This document shows, piece after piece, positions 1-7,684 of a stretch of DNA of 46,796 bases (its first letter is position 1; each line of letters begins with the position of its first letter). The stretch is from Desulfobacteraceae bacterium (lineage in GTDB: Bacteria; Desulfobacterota; Desulfobacteria; Desulfobacterales; Desulfosalsimonadaceae): contig JAABUA010000022.1 in assembly GCA_011389515.1 (NCBI GenBank), forward strand, positions 1-46,796, written 5' to 3'. A program made the translations under genes and the position numbers. Below the pieces are notes generated by a model that saw nothing but the letters and a program-made list of their open reading frames with translations, was not told where the DNA came from and did no database searches.

Positions 1-603
1 TGCCGGGGAATTGACCATGAGATCGTCCGTCTGGTCGAATTCAAGGCCCAGTCGGCGATGCGCCTTTTCATTTTTCATGGCATGCTTGTCCATCATGATG
101 CGGTATTTCATGGAAGCCCGCTTGGCACGATCCTCACCGAATTCCTTGATCACGGCCTCGGCTGTCATTCCGGTAAGGGCACCGGTCTGCAGCTGTCTTG
201 CCCACAAAGGGTCCGCCATATTCGTTATGCCGCCGGTGGTATGACCCTCCTGCAGTTTTTCAAAGCCAACCGCCACCACGATGTCATGGAGGCCGGAAGA
301 AACAAGATAGTCCGCTGCACAGCAAAGGGTCGCCCCCGTTGTGCCGCCGGTGGTCACCCGCATGCATTCCTTGCCGTATGCACCGGTCCCGATGGTGTGC
401 CACAGGTCCGGCTGGTGGATCATTTCGAAAAGCTCCATGTTTCCATGGACAATACAATCGACATCGTCCATGGTGATGCCGGCCTGTTCAAGGGCCTCGA
501 CAATTGCTTCATGGATCATTTCCGGTTGATTGACTTCTTCCCTGTGACTGGAGTAAACGGATTGCCCGACCCCTATAATTCCTACGTTTCTGTTCTTTTT
601 CAT
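1..603 (-). CDS. Thiolase-like protein 1 (SCP-x/lipid-transfer type), 3' end outside window
   Basis: The first 201 residues are present; the C-terminal half lies beyond base 1. The ATG at 601-603 follows a strong GGAGG about ten bases upstream. The N-terminus (NVGIIGVGQSVYSS) and a later HDIVVAVGFEKL segment match the thiolase fold of the SCP-x/archaeal acetyl-CoA acetyltransferase group. In thiolases the nucleophilic Cys sits in V-x-x-x-C-x-x-G. Here the segment is VTTGGTTGAT (residues 83-92), which puts Gly87 at the Cys position. Cys94 and Cys95 lie nearby but out of register. Classical thiolysis is therefore doubtful; a partner-subunit role or a non-thiolase C-C cleavage (as in Ltp2-type aldolases) is possible. 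It is the last visible gene of the operon that starts at the dehydrogenase gene near 5456, directly after a second thiolase-like gene. Fold assignment is firm; reaction and substrate are unknown. Confidence 0.85.
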   Translation of the reverse strand, partial: MKKNRNVGIIGVGQSVYSSHREEVNQPEMIHEAIVEALEQAGITMDDVDCIVHGNMELFEMIHQPDLWHTIGTGAYGKECMRVTTGGTTGATLCCAADYLVSSGLHDIVVAVGFEKLQEGHTTGGITNMADPLWARQLQTGALTGMTAEAVIKEFGEDRAKRASMKYRIMMDKHAMKNEKAHRRLGLEFDQTDDLMVNSPA

Positions 604-616
604 AATGATATGCCTC

Positions 617-1774
617 CTAACCGCGTTCAAGGATGACGACTGAATGAAACTGCCCCGCAGGACCCATAACACCGTGGGCAAGAGCCCTTTCAGGGTTTCC
701 GGCCTGCCGTTCTCCTGCTTCTCCCCTGAGCTGCAGGGTTGCTTCCGCAGCCCTCACCAGCCCGCCAAGAATCAGGGAATTTCCCGAAAGCATTCCGCCG
801 GATGGATTGACATTCATTTTTTCAGGCCCCCCTTCGTCAATCCAGGCGCCGCCGCCGCCTTCATCACACAGGCCAAGGCCTTCCATCCAGAGGGGAAGCT
901 GGTAGGCATACTGGTCGGATACTTCAAACAGATCCAGCTCTTTTCCCGGATTATTGATCCCTGCCCGATCGTAAGCGCGCCGGGAGGCTTTTCGAAGTGC
1001 AAAATTTGCCGTAAGATCCCGGTCACCCAGAAAAAAGCTGTCCATGCAGTTGCCGACACCTTTTATCCACACCGGTTTGTCTGTGATTTTTCTGGCAATG
1101 TCTTCCGCGGCCAGGATCATTCCCACTGCGCCATCCGATACCGGGTATGCATGAAGCTCCCGAATCGGGTCGGCCAGCATTTCAGATTCGAGAATCTGCT
1201 TTTCGGTGACTTTTTCCAGGTTGCGGGTGTGGGGATTTTTCGCAGCGTTTTCCCGTGCCCTCAAAACAATGCGGGCCAGGTGCGCATCGGTAATTTTTGA
1301 TTTTTCACCATAGGCCATTGCCTGCAATCCGGCAGCAGCACAAAAATCCATCCCCACAGGGCGGGTATAAAACGGGTCAAATGCCAAGTGGGTGACCATA
1401 TTACGGCTTTTCCCCTGCGATTCCTTGCAATGGCCCAGCACAAGAACGATGTCATGATGGCCGGAAGCGATGGCAGCGAGACCGTAATACACCGCCTGGA
1501 TTCCCTCCTGGGCCACTTTTTCCTCGCAGCCGAAATGGGCTCCCAAAACATCCGTCATGGCATTATTGGAAATGGTGCGGGCATCGAACACGTCATCGGA
1601 AACGCTGATGGACATGTCAATGCCTTCTCCCGGCTCATGGCGGGTAAACGTCAACCCTGTCTGCGCCTGAAGAGACTCAACAACCTCCAGGGCCATGCCC
1701 TGAAACCTGTCGCTCCAGCGGTCGCGCCCCCAGTTTGTCTGCGCAACAGCACAAATACCAACTCTTCTCGCCAT
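617..1774 (-). CDS. Thiolase-like protein 2, lacking the catalytic Cys
   Basis: A 385-residue protein starting MARRVGICAVAQTNWG. I chose the ATG at 1772-1774 because AGGAGG lies just upstream (1783-1788); the reading frame extends further but without a ribosome site. It has thiolase-fold features: a SGHHDIVLVLGH strand-turn near residue 104 and a C-terminal NPSGG loop. The usual active-site motifs are changed. The Cys region reads KVAQEGIQAV (Gly91 at the Cys position), the GHPxGATG loop is replaced by SGNSLILGG, and the C-terminal CxG is replaced by HGVMGPAGQ. Paired SCP-x-like thiolase subunits are known in archaeal-type and anaerobic acyl-CoA degradation operons. The adjacent homologue suggests a heteromeric complex. 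The spacing to thiolase-like 1 is 13 bp, which supports co-translation. It could be a retro-aldolase or a structural partner rather than a thiolase. Confidence 0.85.
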   Translation of the reverse strand: MARRVGICAVAQTNWGRDRWSDRFQGMALEVVESLQAQTGLTFTRHEPGEGIDMSISVSDDVFDARTISNNAMTDVLGAHFGCEEKVAQEGIQAVYYGLAAIASGHHDIVLVLGHCKESQGKSRNMVTHLAFDPFYTRPVGMDFCAAAGLQAMAYGEKSKITDAHLARIVLRARENAAKNPHTRNLEKVTEKQILESEMLADPIRELHAYPVSDGAVGMILAAEDIARKITDKPVWIKGVGNCMDSFFLGDRDLTANFALRKASRRAYDRAGINNPGKELDLFEVSDQYAYQLPLWMEGLGLCDEGGGGAWIDEGGPEKMNVNPSGGMLSGNSLILGGLVRAAEATLQLRGEAGERQAGNPERALAHGVMGPAGQFHSVVILERG

Positions 1775-1850
1775 TTTTAATTTCCTCCTTCGCGTTTCAA
1801 TGCCGTTTGGTGGATTATCCGTTATATGTTGCAAGTGATCCGTGCAAGGC

Positions 1851-2432
1851 TCAATAAGAACCGGAGACGGTACATCCCCTTGTTTCTGTATAGCAATTCC
1901 AGAAATCCCCATTTTTGATTGCCCGGATAATGCTGTCCTTGTCTCTTTGACAGTCCATTTCTATCCAGGCCCGGCCGCATCCGATGCGGGTATGAGAATC
2001 ATCCGTGGCTATTTTGTGAAAAGGAATTTCAGGTATTTCATACTCCGGGGTGCGAAAGCCCTTGGAGGTAACTTCAATGGCATCCAACGGGTAGCGATCG
2101 GCAATGGCGGAAATCCGCTGGATGACTTTTTCAAGGGGCATGTCAAGCTCTGAGGGATGGTTGAAAATATGGAGCGCTTCATCCTTTCCGGTGATCCGGT
2201 TGACATGGACATATCCCTTTTCGAAAATGGTGAGTTCGACACCTTTGAAAACAATCAGATCGGTATTTATCTGGTCGACAACCGTGTAACAATCCGGTCG
2301 CTTCAGGTAGTCATGATCGGTAAGAGCGATAAAATCATATCCCAGCTGGGAATAGATGCGTATGACTTCCGAAATGGTCAAATCGCCATCCGAACACGTC
2401 GTATGAATGTGAAGTCCGCCTTTTAAGTGCAT
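1851..2432 (-). CDS. PHP-domain metal-dependent phosphoesterase
   Basis: A 193-residue protein with the PHP (polymerase and histidinol phosphatase) metal-binding motifs in order: HIHTTCSDG near residue 8, TDHD near residue 38, GVELT, HIFNHP, and DDSH near residue 140. These His and Asp residues bind a multinuclear metal site in PHP hydrolases. There is no polymerase or other extra domain, and the length fits stand-alone PHP proteins (TrpH/YciV-like), though on the short side. Its ATG overlaps the end of the TetR gene by 10 bp, so the two are probably translationally coupled. Why a phosphoesterase sits between a TetR regulator and thiolase-like genes is unclear; removal of a phosphorylated by-product or a signalling nucleotide is speculation. 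The substrate is unknown. Confidence 0.85.
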   Translation of the reverse strand: MHLKGGLHIHTTCSDGDLTISEVIRIYSQLGYDFIALTDHDYLKRPDCYTVVDQINTDLIVFKGVELTIFEKGYVHVNRITGKDEALHIFNHPSELDMPLEKVIQRISAIADRYPLDAIEVTSKGFRTPEYEIPEIPFHKIATDDSHTRIGCGRAWIEMDCQRDKDSIIRAIKNGDFWNCYTETRGCTVSGSY

Positions 2433-3130
2433 GCATTTTCCGTAAAAAGATTTTCAATACCGCCTAAAATAAAGTCAACCGCATCCCGGCCGATGGGTTT
2501 CAAATCATCTGACATGCCCTGCCAGAACATATAGTGATATGCAACGCGTTCATAAATACCAAGGATGCTAACGGAAATGACTTCCGCAGCAAACTTGCTT
2601 TTAAAACGAATTCCCTGGGTTTCGCTGACGCGAATCAACGCTTCTTTGACATCGCCGGTAAGCTTGTCGGACATTTCTTTCCGGTGTTTTTCCACTTCAG
2701 GGCCGTTTCCAACCGACTCCCGGAGAAGAATGGCGACCTTTTCCGGATGATTCATGCAAAACTCTTCGAAAAAGGCATAGCCGGCCTGCTTGAAACCTTC
2801 CAGGGTCGAGCCGTATCTCTTGAATGCGCTGCCCAAAACGCTTCTCACCATGTATCCGATTTCTTCGATAAGCTGAATCAGAAGGTCTTCCTTGTTTTTA
2901 AAATAAAAGTAAAGCGCGCCAACGGACATTTCCGACATGTCGGCAATTTTTTCCATGCTCGCTTTATGGTACCCTTCCTTCGCAAAAAGGATCTCGGCGG
3001 ACGCAAGAATGGACTGGTAACGATGCTCGCGCTCCCGCTGCCGCCGCAGGGCGGACCGGGACAAGTCCCCATCGCTGCCACTCTTTTTTGTTCCGTCTTT
3101 TTTTGGATTGGCCTTGTTTTTTTCTGCCAT
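2423..3130 (-). CDS. TetR/AcrR-family transcriptional regulator
   Basis: A 235-residue protein with a charged Lys-rich N-terminal tail (about 30 residues) and a typical TetR helix-turn-helix at about residues 37-85 (SILASAEILFAKEGYHKASM, then VGALYFYFKNKEDLL). The C-terminal half is the variable ligand and dimer domain. It starts 8 bp after the stop of the second dehydrogenase gene and overlaps the PHP gene, so it lies inside the acyl-CoA operon it probably controls. By analogy with TetR-type fatty-acid regulators (FadR of Bacillus, PsrA, KstR), the ligand is likely an acyl-CoA made or used by the cluster. The 19-bp palindrome at 5667-5685 in the divergent control region is the best candidate operator. 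Family call is firm; ligand and operator are inferred. Confidence 0.92.
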   Translation of the reverse strand: MAEKNKANPKKDGTKKSGSDGDLSRSALRRQREREHRYQSILASAEILFAKEGYHKASMEKIADMSEMSVGALYFYFKNKEDLLIQLIEEIGYMVRSVLGSAFKRYGSTLEGFKQAGYAFFEEFCMNHPEKVAILLRESVGNGPEVEKHRKEMSDKLTGDVKEALIRVSETQGIRFKSKFAAEVISVSILGIYERVAYHYMFWQGMSDDLKPIGRDAVDFILGGIENLFTENACT

Positions 3131-3138
3131 CAGTACCC

Positions 3139-4272
3139 CTATGGTTTTATGCCAAGCGCAGCATCTCCGAGTTTCACCCTGGAGAGTTCCGTTGATGTGC
3201 CGAAAATCTCACCATACCGGGCGCAGCAATAGGCCCGTTCCACCGGGTTGGATCCAAAATACGCACTGCTTCCAAGAATCCTCATGGCTTCTCCGGACAC
3301 CTGGGCTGCTGATTCGGTGCAGAACACCTTGGCGCACAGCGTCAGGTCAACGGCTTCCTTCGGGCTTGTTTCAGACGTCCATGCTGCACGGATGGCAAGC
3401 ATCTGGGATGTCTGGAAAAGGGTGAGCATTTCCGCAAGTTTAAACCCGACTTCCTGGTAGGCGATGATCGGTTTCCCACCCGTCCTGTGACTTTTGGCAT
3501 GGTCGCGGGCATTTTCAAAAGAGGCGCGCATCAATCCAAGACTTGCACCTGTCAGCACCTGGTTTTCCCACAACCGCAGCGACGATACCATGTTCTCTTT
3601 TTCGCTGCACCCGATTACCCGGGTTTCATCGACTGCGCAATCTGTAAGCGTGATCTCCGAAACAGCGGTCCCTTTATAGCCCAGAGCCCCCTCTGTTTCA
3701 TGGTTCACAAGGCCCGGCGTGTCTTTGTCCACAATAAATATCGCCGGTTTCCCGTCATATGTGCCTGCAATACCGATGATTTTTGCAACGGGGCCATTTA
3801 CGACAAATTGCTTCCTGCCGTTTATGATGATCTTGTCCCCCTGCTTTTCCCCTGTTGTTGCGAGCGGCTCATTGTCCACATTAACCGTTTTCTCGCAAAG
3901 GGCCATCGCTCCCATCGCTGTTCCTGAAACAAGGGGCCGAAGAAATTCGTCTTTCTGCTGTTGACTCCCCCACTTCGCAAGGGCCCTGCCCAACACTCGC
4001 ACGCCGTATTCTGCCGAAAGGAACAGCGAAGGGGAAACAAGGGCCACGACTTCCATGGCGCCCATAAGCGTGACAACGCCGTTGTATTCTTCCACATGTT
4101 CCACACCAAGCTTCAGGTACGGGGTCTGACCCAGTTTTTCCAACGCTTCCTGTATGTTCTGGCGGCAATCCGCCGTACCGGAATCCATTGGATGGTCTGC
4201 AGCAAAATCCGTTACCATCTGGAAGAGTTCTATTAAAAGTTCGAATTCCTTTTGGGAATATTCATAATTCAT
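3139..4272 (-). CDS. Acyl-CoA dehydrogenase-like subunit 2, non-canonical active site
   Basis: A 377-residue flavoprotein of the acyl-CoA dehydrogenase fold, with a shortened N-terminal helical region, a central beta domain (GAMALCEK near 121, INGRKQFVVNG near 150) and C-terminal helices. In medium-chain enzymes the catalytic base is the Glu of IYEGTSE; here the segment is EIFGTSTE (355-362), so that Glu is missing. A Glu occurs at residue 236 in LRLWENQVLTGASLG, which aligns by eye with the helix-G base of isovaleryl- and long-chain acyl-CoA dehydrogenases. It lies 41 bp downstream of a second dehydrogenase gene. Tandem, divergent subunits of this kind form alpha2beta2 enzymes in steroid side-chain degradation (FadE/ChsE pairs), and the same is likely here. 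The substrate cannot be read from the sequence. Confidence 0.88.
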   Translation of the reverse strand: MNYEYSQKEFELLIELFQMVTDFAADHPMDSGTADCRQNIQEALEKLGQTPYLKLGVEHVEEYNGVVTLMGAMEVVALVSPSLFLSAEYGVRVLGRALAKWGSQQQKDEFLRPLVSGTAMGAMALCEKTVNVDNEPLATTGEKQGDKIIINGRKQFVVNGPVAKIIGIAGTYDGKPAIFIVDKDTPGLVNHETEGALGYKGTAVSEITLTDCAVDETRVIGCSEKENMVSSLRLWENQVLTGASLGLMRASFENARDHAKSHRTGGKPIIAYQEVGFKLAEMLTLFQTSQMLAIRAAWTSETSPKEAVDLTLCAKVFCTESAAQVSGEAMRILGSSAYFGSNPVERAYCCARYGEIFGTSTELSRVKLGDAALGIKP

Positions 4273-4313
4273 TTGTTTTTCCTCACGGATTCAAGGTTAT
4301 ACGGGAAAACCGG

Positions 4314-5456
4314 CTACATCAGCTTTGAAATAATCATCTTCTGTATATCTGATGTGCCGCCACCGATCGGCGCCAGGCGGCTGTCACGGAAAATGCGTTC
4401 CATGTCATACTCATGGCAGTATCCATAGCCGCCATGAAGAATCATGGCATCGTTTGCAGGTCCCATGCTCCAGTCACCCACAAACAGCTTGGCAACTGCT
4501 GCTTCAAGATGATTCAGGGGCTTTCCCTGGTCCTTGTACCATGCGATGCGATACACCAGGCTTCGTGCGGCTTCACCGAAAATCCGGATGTTGGCGAGTT
4601 TCCGTTTGGTTGCCTGGAATTCCCCAATCGAGCGGCCAAACTGCACCCGTTTTTTCGCATAATCCGCACAGCGCTTGAGCATGTAGGTGGATACCCCGAC
4701 AAATGGGGCTAAAAGTGCGCTTCGGTCCCATTCCACCGTCTGGAGAGACATGTTGAATCCGTCTCCTTCTTTTCCCAGTAGATTTTCCGCCGGAATTTCG
4801 CAGTTGCTGAAAAACTGTTCCGATGTCTGCGATGTGCGAACGCCCATCTTGATCAACGGTTCCCCGCAGGTGTATCCGGGTGTATCCTTTTCCACGATAA
4901 ATGCAGATATTCCTTGATGTTTCCCATCTGGATCGGTTTTGGCATAGACAACACTGACATCTGCGATAGGCGCATTGGTAATAAAAATCTTGCTGCCGTT
5001 CAGAACGTATTTGTCGCCTTTTTTTTCAGCGGTGCTTTTCATGGATGCGACATCCGAACCTGCATCCGGTTCGGTCAATCCCATGCATCCGATCCATTCC
5101 CCCGAGCAGAGTTTCGGGATGTATTTCTTTCTTTGCGCCTCGGTTCCGTGCTTGAAAATCGTATCCGCGCACAAAAAGGAATGCGCGCCATAGGCCAGGG
5201 TCAATCCACCATCGACGCCGGCCTCGCCCAGCGCTTCACCCGCCATTACGGTGGTAATTACATCCGCACCGCCTCCCCCGTATTCTTCCGGGAAATGAAG
5301 TCCAAGAATACCGAATTCTCCAAGCTTACGAAATGATTCAAAATCAAACTTTTTTTGGAGATCAAATTCCTGCACCCGTGGAACGATTTCCTTTCTGGCA
5401 AAGCGAATGATCTCTTTTTTGAACATCTGCTGTTCTTTTGTGAACCCAAAATCCAT
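4314..5456 (-). CDS. Acyl-CoA dehydrogenase subunit 1, first gene of the operon
   Basis: A 380-residue protein with all three acyl-CoA dehydrogenase domains: GLTEPDAGSDVASMK (about 126-140, flavin and substrate binding), NGSKIFITNA, RVQFGRSIGEFQATKRKLA (about 270-288) and a C-terminal ILHGGYGYCHEYDMERIFRD. The start MDFGFTKEQQ (ATG 5454-5456) is the normal N-terminus for the family; a longer frame to 5549 has no family resemblance. The C-terminal catalytic Glu motif is replaced by IGGGTSD (365-370 region). Asp244 in VEWDRSALLAPFVG aligns with the helix-G base of isovaleryl-CoA dehydrogenase. Asp as a base has been discussed for alicyclic acyl-CoA dehydrogenases, so a cyclic or branched substrate is conceivable. 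It faces the divergent CoA ligase across the presumed operator. Confidence 0.93.
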   Translation of the reverse strand: MDFGFTKEQQMFKKEIIRFARKEIVPRVQEFDLQKKFDFESFRKLGEFGILGLHFPEEYGGGGADVITTVMAGEALGEAGVDGGLTLAYGAHSFLCADTIFKHGTEAQRKKYIPKLCSGEWIGCMGLTEPDAGSDVASMKSTAEKKGDKYVLNGSKIFITNAPIADVSVVYAKTDPDGKHQGISAFIVEKDTPGYTCGEPLIKMGVRTSQTSEQFFSNCEIPAENLLGKEGDGFNMSLQTVEWDRSALLAPFVGVSTYMLKRCADYAKKRVQFGRSIGEFQATKRKLANIRIFGEAARSLVYRIAWYKDQGKPLNHLEAAVAKLFVGDWSMGPANDAMILHGGYGYCHEYDMERIFRDSRLAPIGGGTSDIQKMIISKLM

Positions 5457-5631
5457 TTTCTTTCTCCCGCCGGTGGTTGAAATTATCGTTTCCAGTCGGT
5501 CTGCCCGCCGGTACACCGGAAACGCACCCTGCCTGAAAACATGAATCAACGGCCTTTATAATGAGGCGCCCCCCGATATTGAATAAAAATATATATAGCC
5601 GTTTCGGGCAATGTTTTTACCATCCGGACAA

Positions 5632-5661
5632 ACTCTAAATCCCGGCTCTATCTAATGTCAA
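5632..5661 (-). promoter_or_regulatory. Predicted promoter of the dehydrogenase-thiolase operon
   Basis: Reading the minus strand, a perfect TTGACA (5656-5661) is followed after 18 bases by TAGAGT (5632-5637), a fair -10 match. It would give a leader of about 170 nt before the ACAD1 start at 5456. The palindrome at 5667-5685 lies just upstream of the -35. Most of the rest of the 350-bp space 5457-5806 is AT-rich with no gene in it. Confidence 0.45.
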
Positions 5662-5666
5662 GTTTT

Positions 5667-5685
5667 TTTTGAATCAGATTCAAAA
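5667..5685. promoter_or_regulatory. Perfect 19-bp palindrome, candidate TetR operator
   Basis: The sequence TTTTGAATCAGATTCAAAA is an inverted repeat with 8-bp arms and a 3-bp centre. It sits between the divergent ACAD1 operon and the CoA ligase gene, next to a TTGACA element. Its size and symmetry are right for a TetR-family dimer, and the operon encodes one TetR protein. I noticed no second copy in the window. The link to that regulator is inferred. Confidence 0.6.
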
Positions 5686-5806
5686 TTTGAAATAAATATT
5701 TTTTATTTAAAAAATTCGAAAAAATTATTGAATTTTACAGGCGCATGGGCATAAATGGAATAAAACGGCGTCGTAAAATGCAGCGCACCATAAAAGGAGG
5801 AATGTC

Positions 5807-7684
5807 ATGGTTGAACAATACTTGATCCGGGGCATCAAAGACATTGAGGAAATCGAAAAAATTCCGCATACCGATAGAATCAGAGAAAAATCAACCATTG
5901 AAATGCTTGAAAAGGGTGCAGCAATCGATCCCGACGCCACGGCGATCCGTTTTCTTTTCAACGGGGACACCTATGACTCTCCCGTTGATATCCCTTACAG
6001 TCGACTGATCGGGAGAATCCGACAAACGGCCAACATGTTTTCCGACCTGGGCATCGGGGCCGGAGATGTGGTTACCTACGTTCTTCCCAATATTCCGCAA
6101 ACGCATTTCGTCCTGTGGGGAGCCGAGGCGGCAGGGATTGCCAATCCCATAAACCCCCTGCTTGACGCTGAAACCATAAAAGACATCTGCCTGTCTGCAA
6201 AAACCAAGATTCTGGTAACCATGGCGGAAATGCCCGGCAGCGAAATGTGGCAGAAAATCGACGCCGTTCGTAAGGATATTCCGACGCTCAAAGCGGTTGT
6301 CCGGGTCATGGGCCCATCCGATGAAGCGGAAAAGATTGTCGGTTACGATGACAACATCGATTCATACCCGGCTGACCGGTATACGTTTACAAGAGAGATC
6401 CATCCGGACGAAATCGCGTCTCTCTACCACACCGGCGGAACAACCGGTACTCCCAAGTTGGCGAAACGAACCCATTATAACGAAGTGGCCATGGCCCATG
6501 ACCTTGCCATCATGGGCGGAATTCAAAAAGGCTCAACGCTGCTTTGCGGCCTTCCCCTCTTTCATTGCAACGGAACCATCGTCACAGGCCTGACCCCTTT
6601 TTCTTTTTCCGGCAGGGTTGTTATCCTTTCCCCAATGGGGTATCGGGACCCGTCCGTTATGAAAAACTTTTACAAAATCGTAGAAAAGTACAGGGCGGAA
6701 ATGTTCTCCGCGGTTCCCACCATACTGTCCGTGCTGCTCGATATGCCGGTTGGCGATGCAGACATTTCCTCCCTGAAGTATGCCATATGCGGCGCTGCAC
6801 CGCTTTCCGTGGAGCTTTTCAAAAGGTTCGAAACGCATACCGGCATGAAAATTTTAGAAGGGTACGGTCTCACCGAAGGTGCAGTGGCATCTGCCATCAA
6901 TCCCAAAGACGGGGAGAGAAAAGTCGGCAGCGTGGGAATCCGCATGCCATACCAGCAGATCAAAATCGCCATTCTGGACGAAAACGGCCGGTACCTTCGG
7001 GACGGTAAAACCGGGGAGATCGGGGCGGTCGCCATAAAAGGGCCGACCATATTCAAGGGATACGTGGAAGAATCCCACAACCATGGCATCTGGCTGCCCG
7101 ATGATTTTTTCAATACAGGCGATTTAGGGCGCTTAGATGAAGACGGCTACCTGTGGCTGACCGGCCGTAAAAAAGAGCTGATCATCCGCGGCGGCCATAA
7201 TATCGATCCGGCGGCCATCGAGGAGCCCCTATATAAAATGCCCAAAATCAAAACCGTTGCGGCAGTGGGTCGTCCGGATCCCCATTCCGGTGAGGTGCCG
7301 GTGGCGTACGTGGAACTGGCCGAGGGCGCCGATATGGATGCTGCGGAAATCATGGACTGGGCCAAAGCACATGTGGGGGAAAAAGCGGCCGTACCCAAGG
7401 AAATCATCATCACGCCGCAGATTCCCCTCACGCCGGTGGGCAAGATTTTTAAACCCGCCCTGCGGTGGGATGCCACGCGCCGCATATACGAGGAAGAATT
7501 GAAAACCTTAGGGAACATGGTGCAGAAACTGGAGATCACCGTGGGAGAAGACAAAACCCACGGCACCCGGGTGACCATACGCGTATCACCCGCCAGCGGT
7601 CATGACATGGCATCCGTTACGGAAAAAATCGCCGAGATTCTGACGCGCTACACCGTTCACTACGAGGTGCAGGAGACCTTGTAA
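5807..7684 (+). CDS. Acyl-CoA ligase (AMP-forming), fatty or alicyclic/aromatic acid type
   Basis: A 625-residue member of the adenylate-forming family that activates a carboxylic acid to its CoA thioester using ATP. Core motifs are in order: SLYHTGGTTGTPKLAKRTH (phosphate loop, about residue 205), EGYGLTEG (about 350), FFNTGDLGRLDEDGYLWLTG, GRKKELIIRGGHNI hinge (about 460), and PVGKIFK with the C-terminal catalytic Lys (about 547). About 60 extra residues follow the normal C-terminus; they look like a small alpha/beta add-on. The ATG follows AAAAGGAGG at good spacing. It diverges from the dehydrogenase operon and shares its control region, so it probably makes the CoA ester that the cluster degrades. 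Its stop codon abuts the stop of the convergent glnS with no bases between. Substrate unknown. Confidence 0.92.
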   Translation: MVEQYLIRGIKDIEEIEKIPHTDRIREKSTIEMLEKGAAIDPDATAIRFLFNGDTYDSPVDIPYSRLIGRIRQTANMFSDLGIGAGDVVTYVLPNIPQTHFVLWGAEAAGIANPINPLLDAETIKDICLSAKTKILVTMAEMPGSEMWQKIDAVRKDIPTLKAVVRVMGPSDEAEKIVGYDDNIDSYPADRYTFTREIHPDEIASLYHTGGTTGTPKLAKRTHYNEVAMAHDLAIMGGIQKGSTLLCGLPLFHCNGTIVTGLTPFSFSGRVVILSPMGYRDPSVMKNFYKIVEKYRAEMFSAVPTILSVLLDMPVGDADISSLKYAICGAAPLSVELFKRFETHTGMKILEGYGLTEGAVASAINPKDGERKVGSVGIRMPYQQIKIAILDENGRYLRDGKTGEIGAVAIKGPTIFKGYVEESHNHGIWLPDDFFNTGDLGRLDEDGYLWLTGRKKELIIRGGHNIDPAAIEEPLYKMPKIKTVAAVGRPDPHSGEVPVAYVELAEGADMDAAEIMDWAKAHVGEKAAVPKEIIITPQIPLTPVGKIFKPALRWDATRRIYEEELKTLGNMVQKLEITVGEDKTHGTRVTIRVSPASGHDMASVTEKIAEILTRYTVHYEVQETL

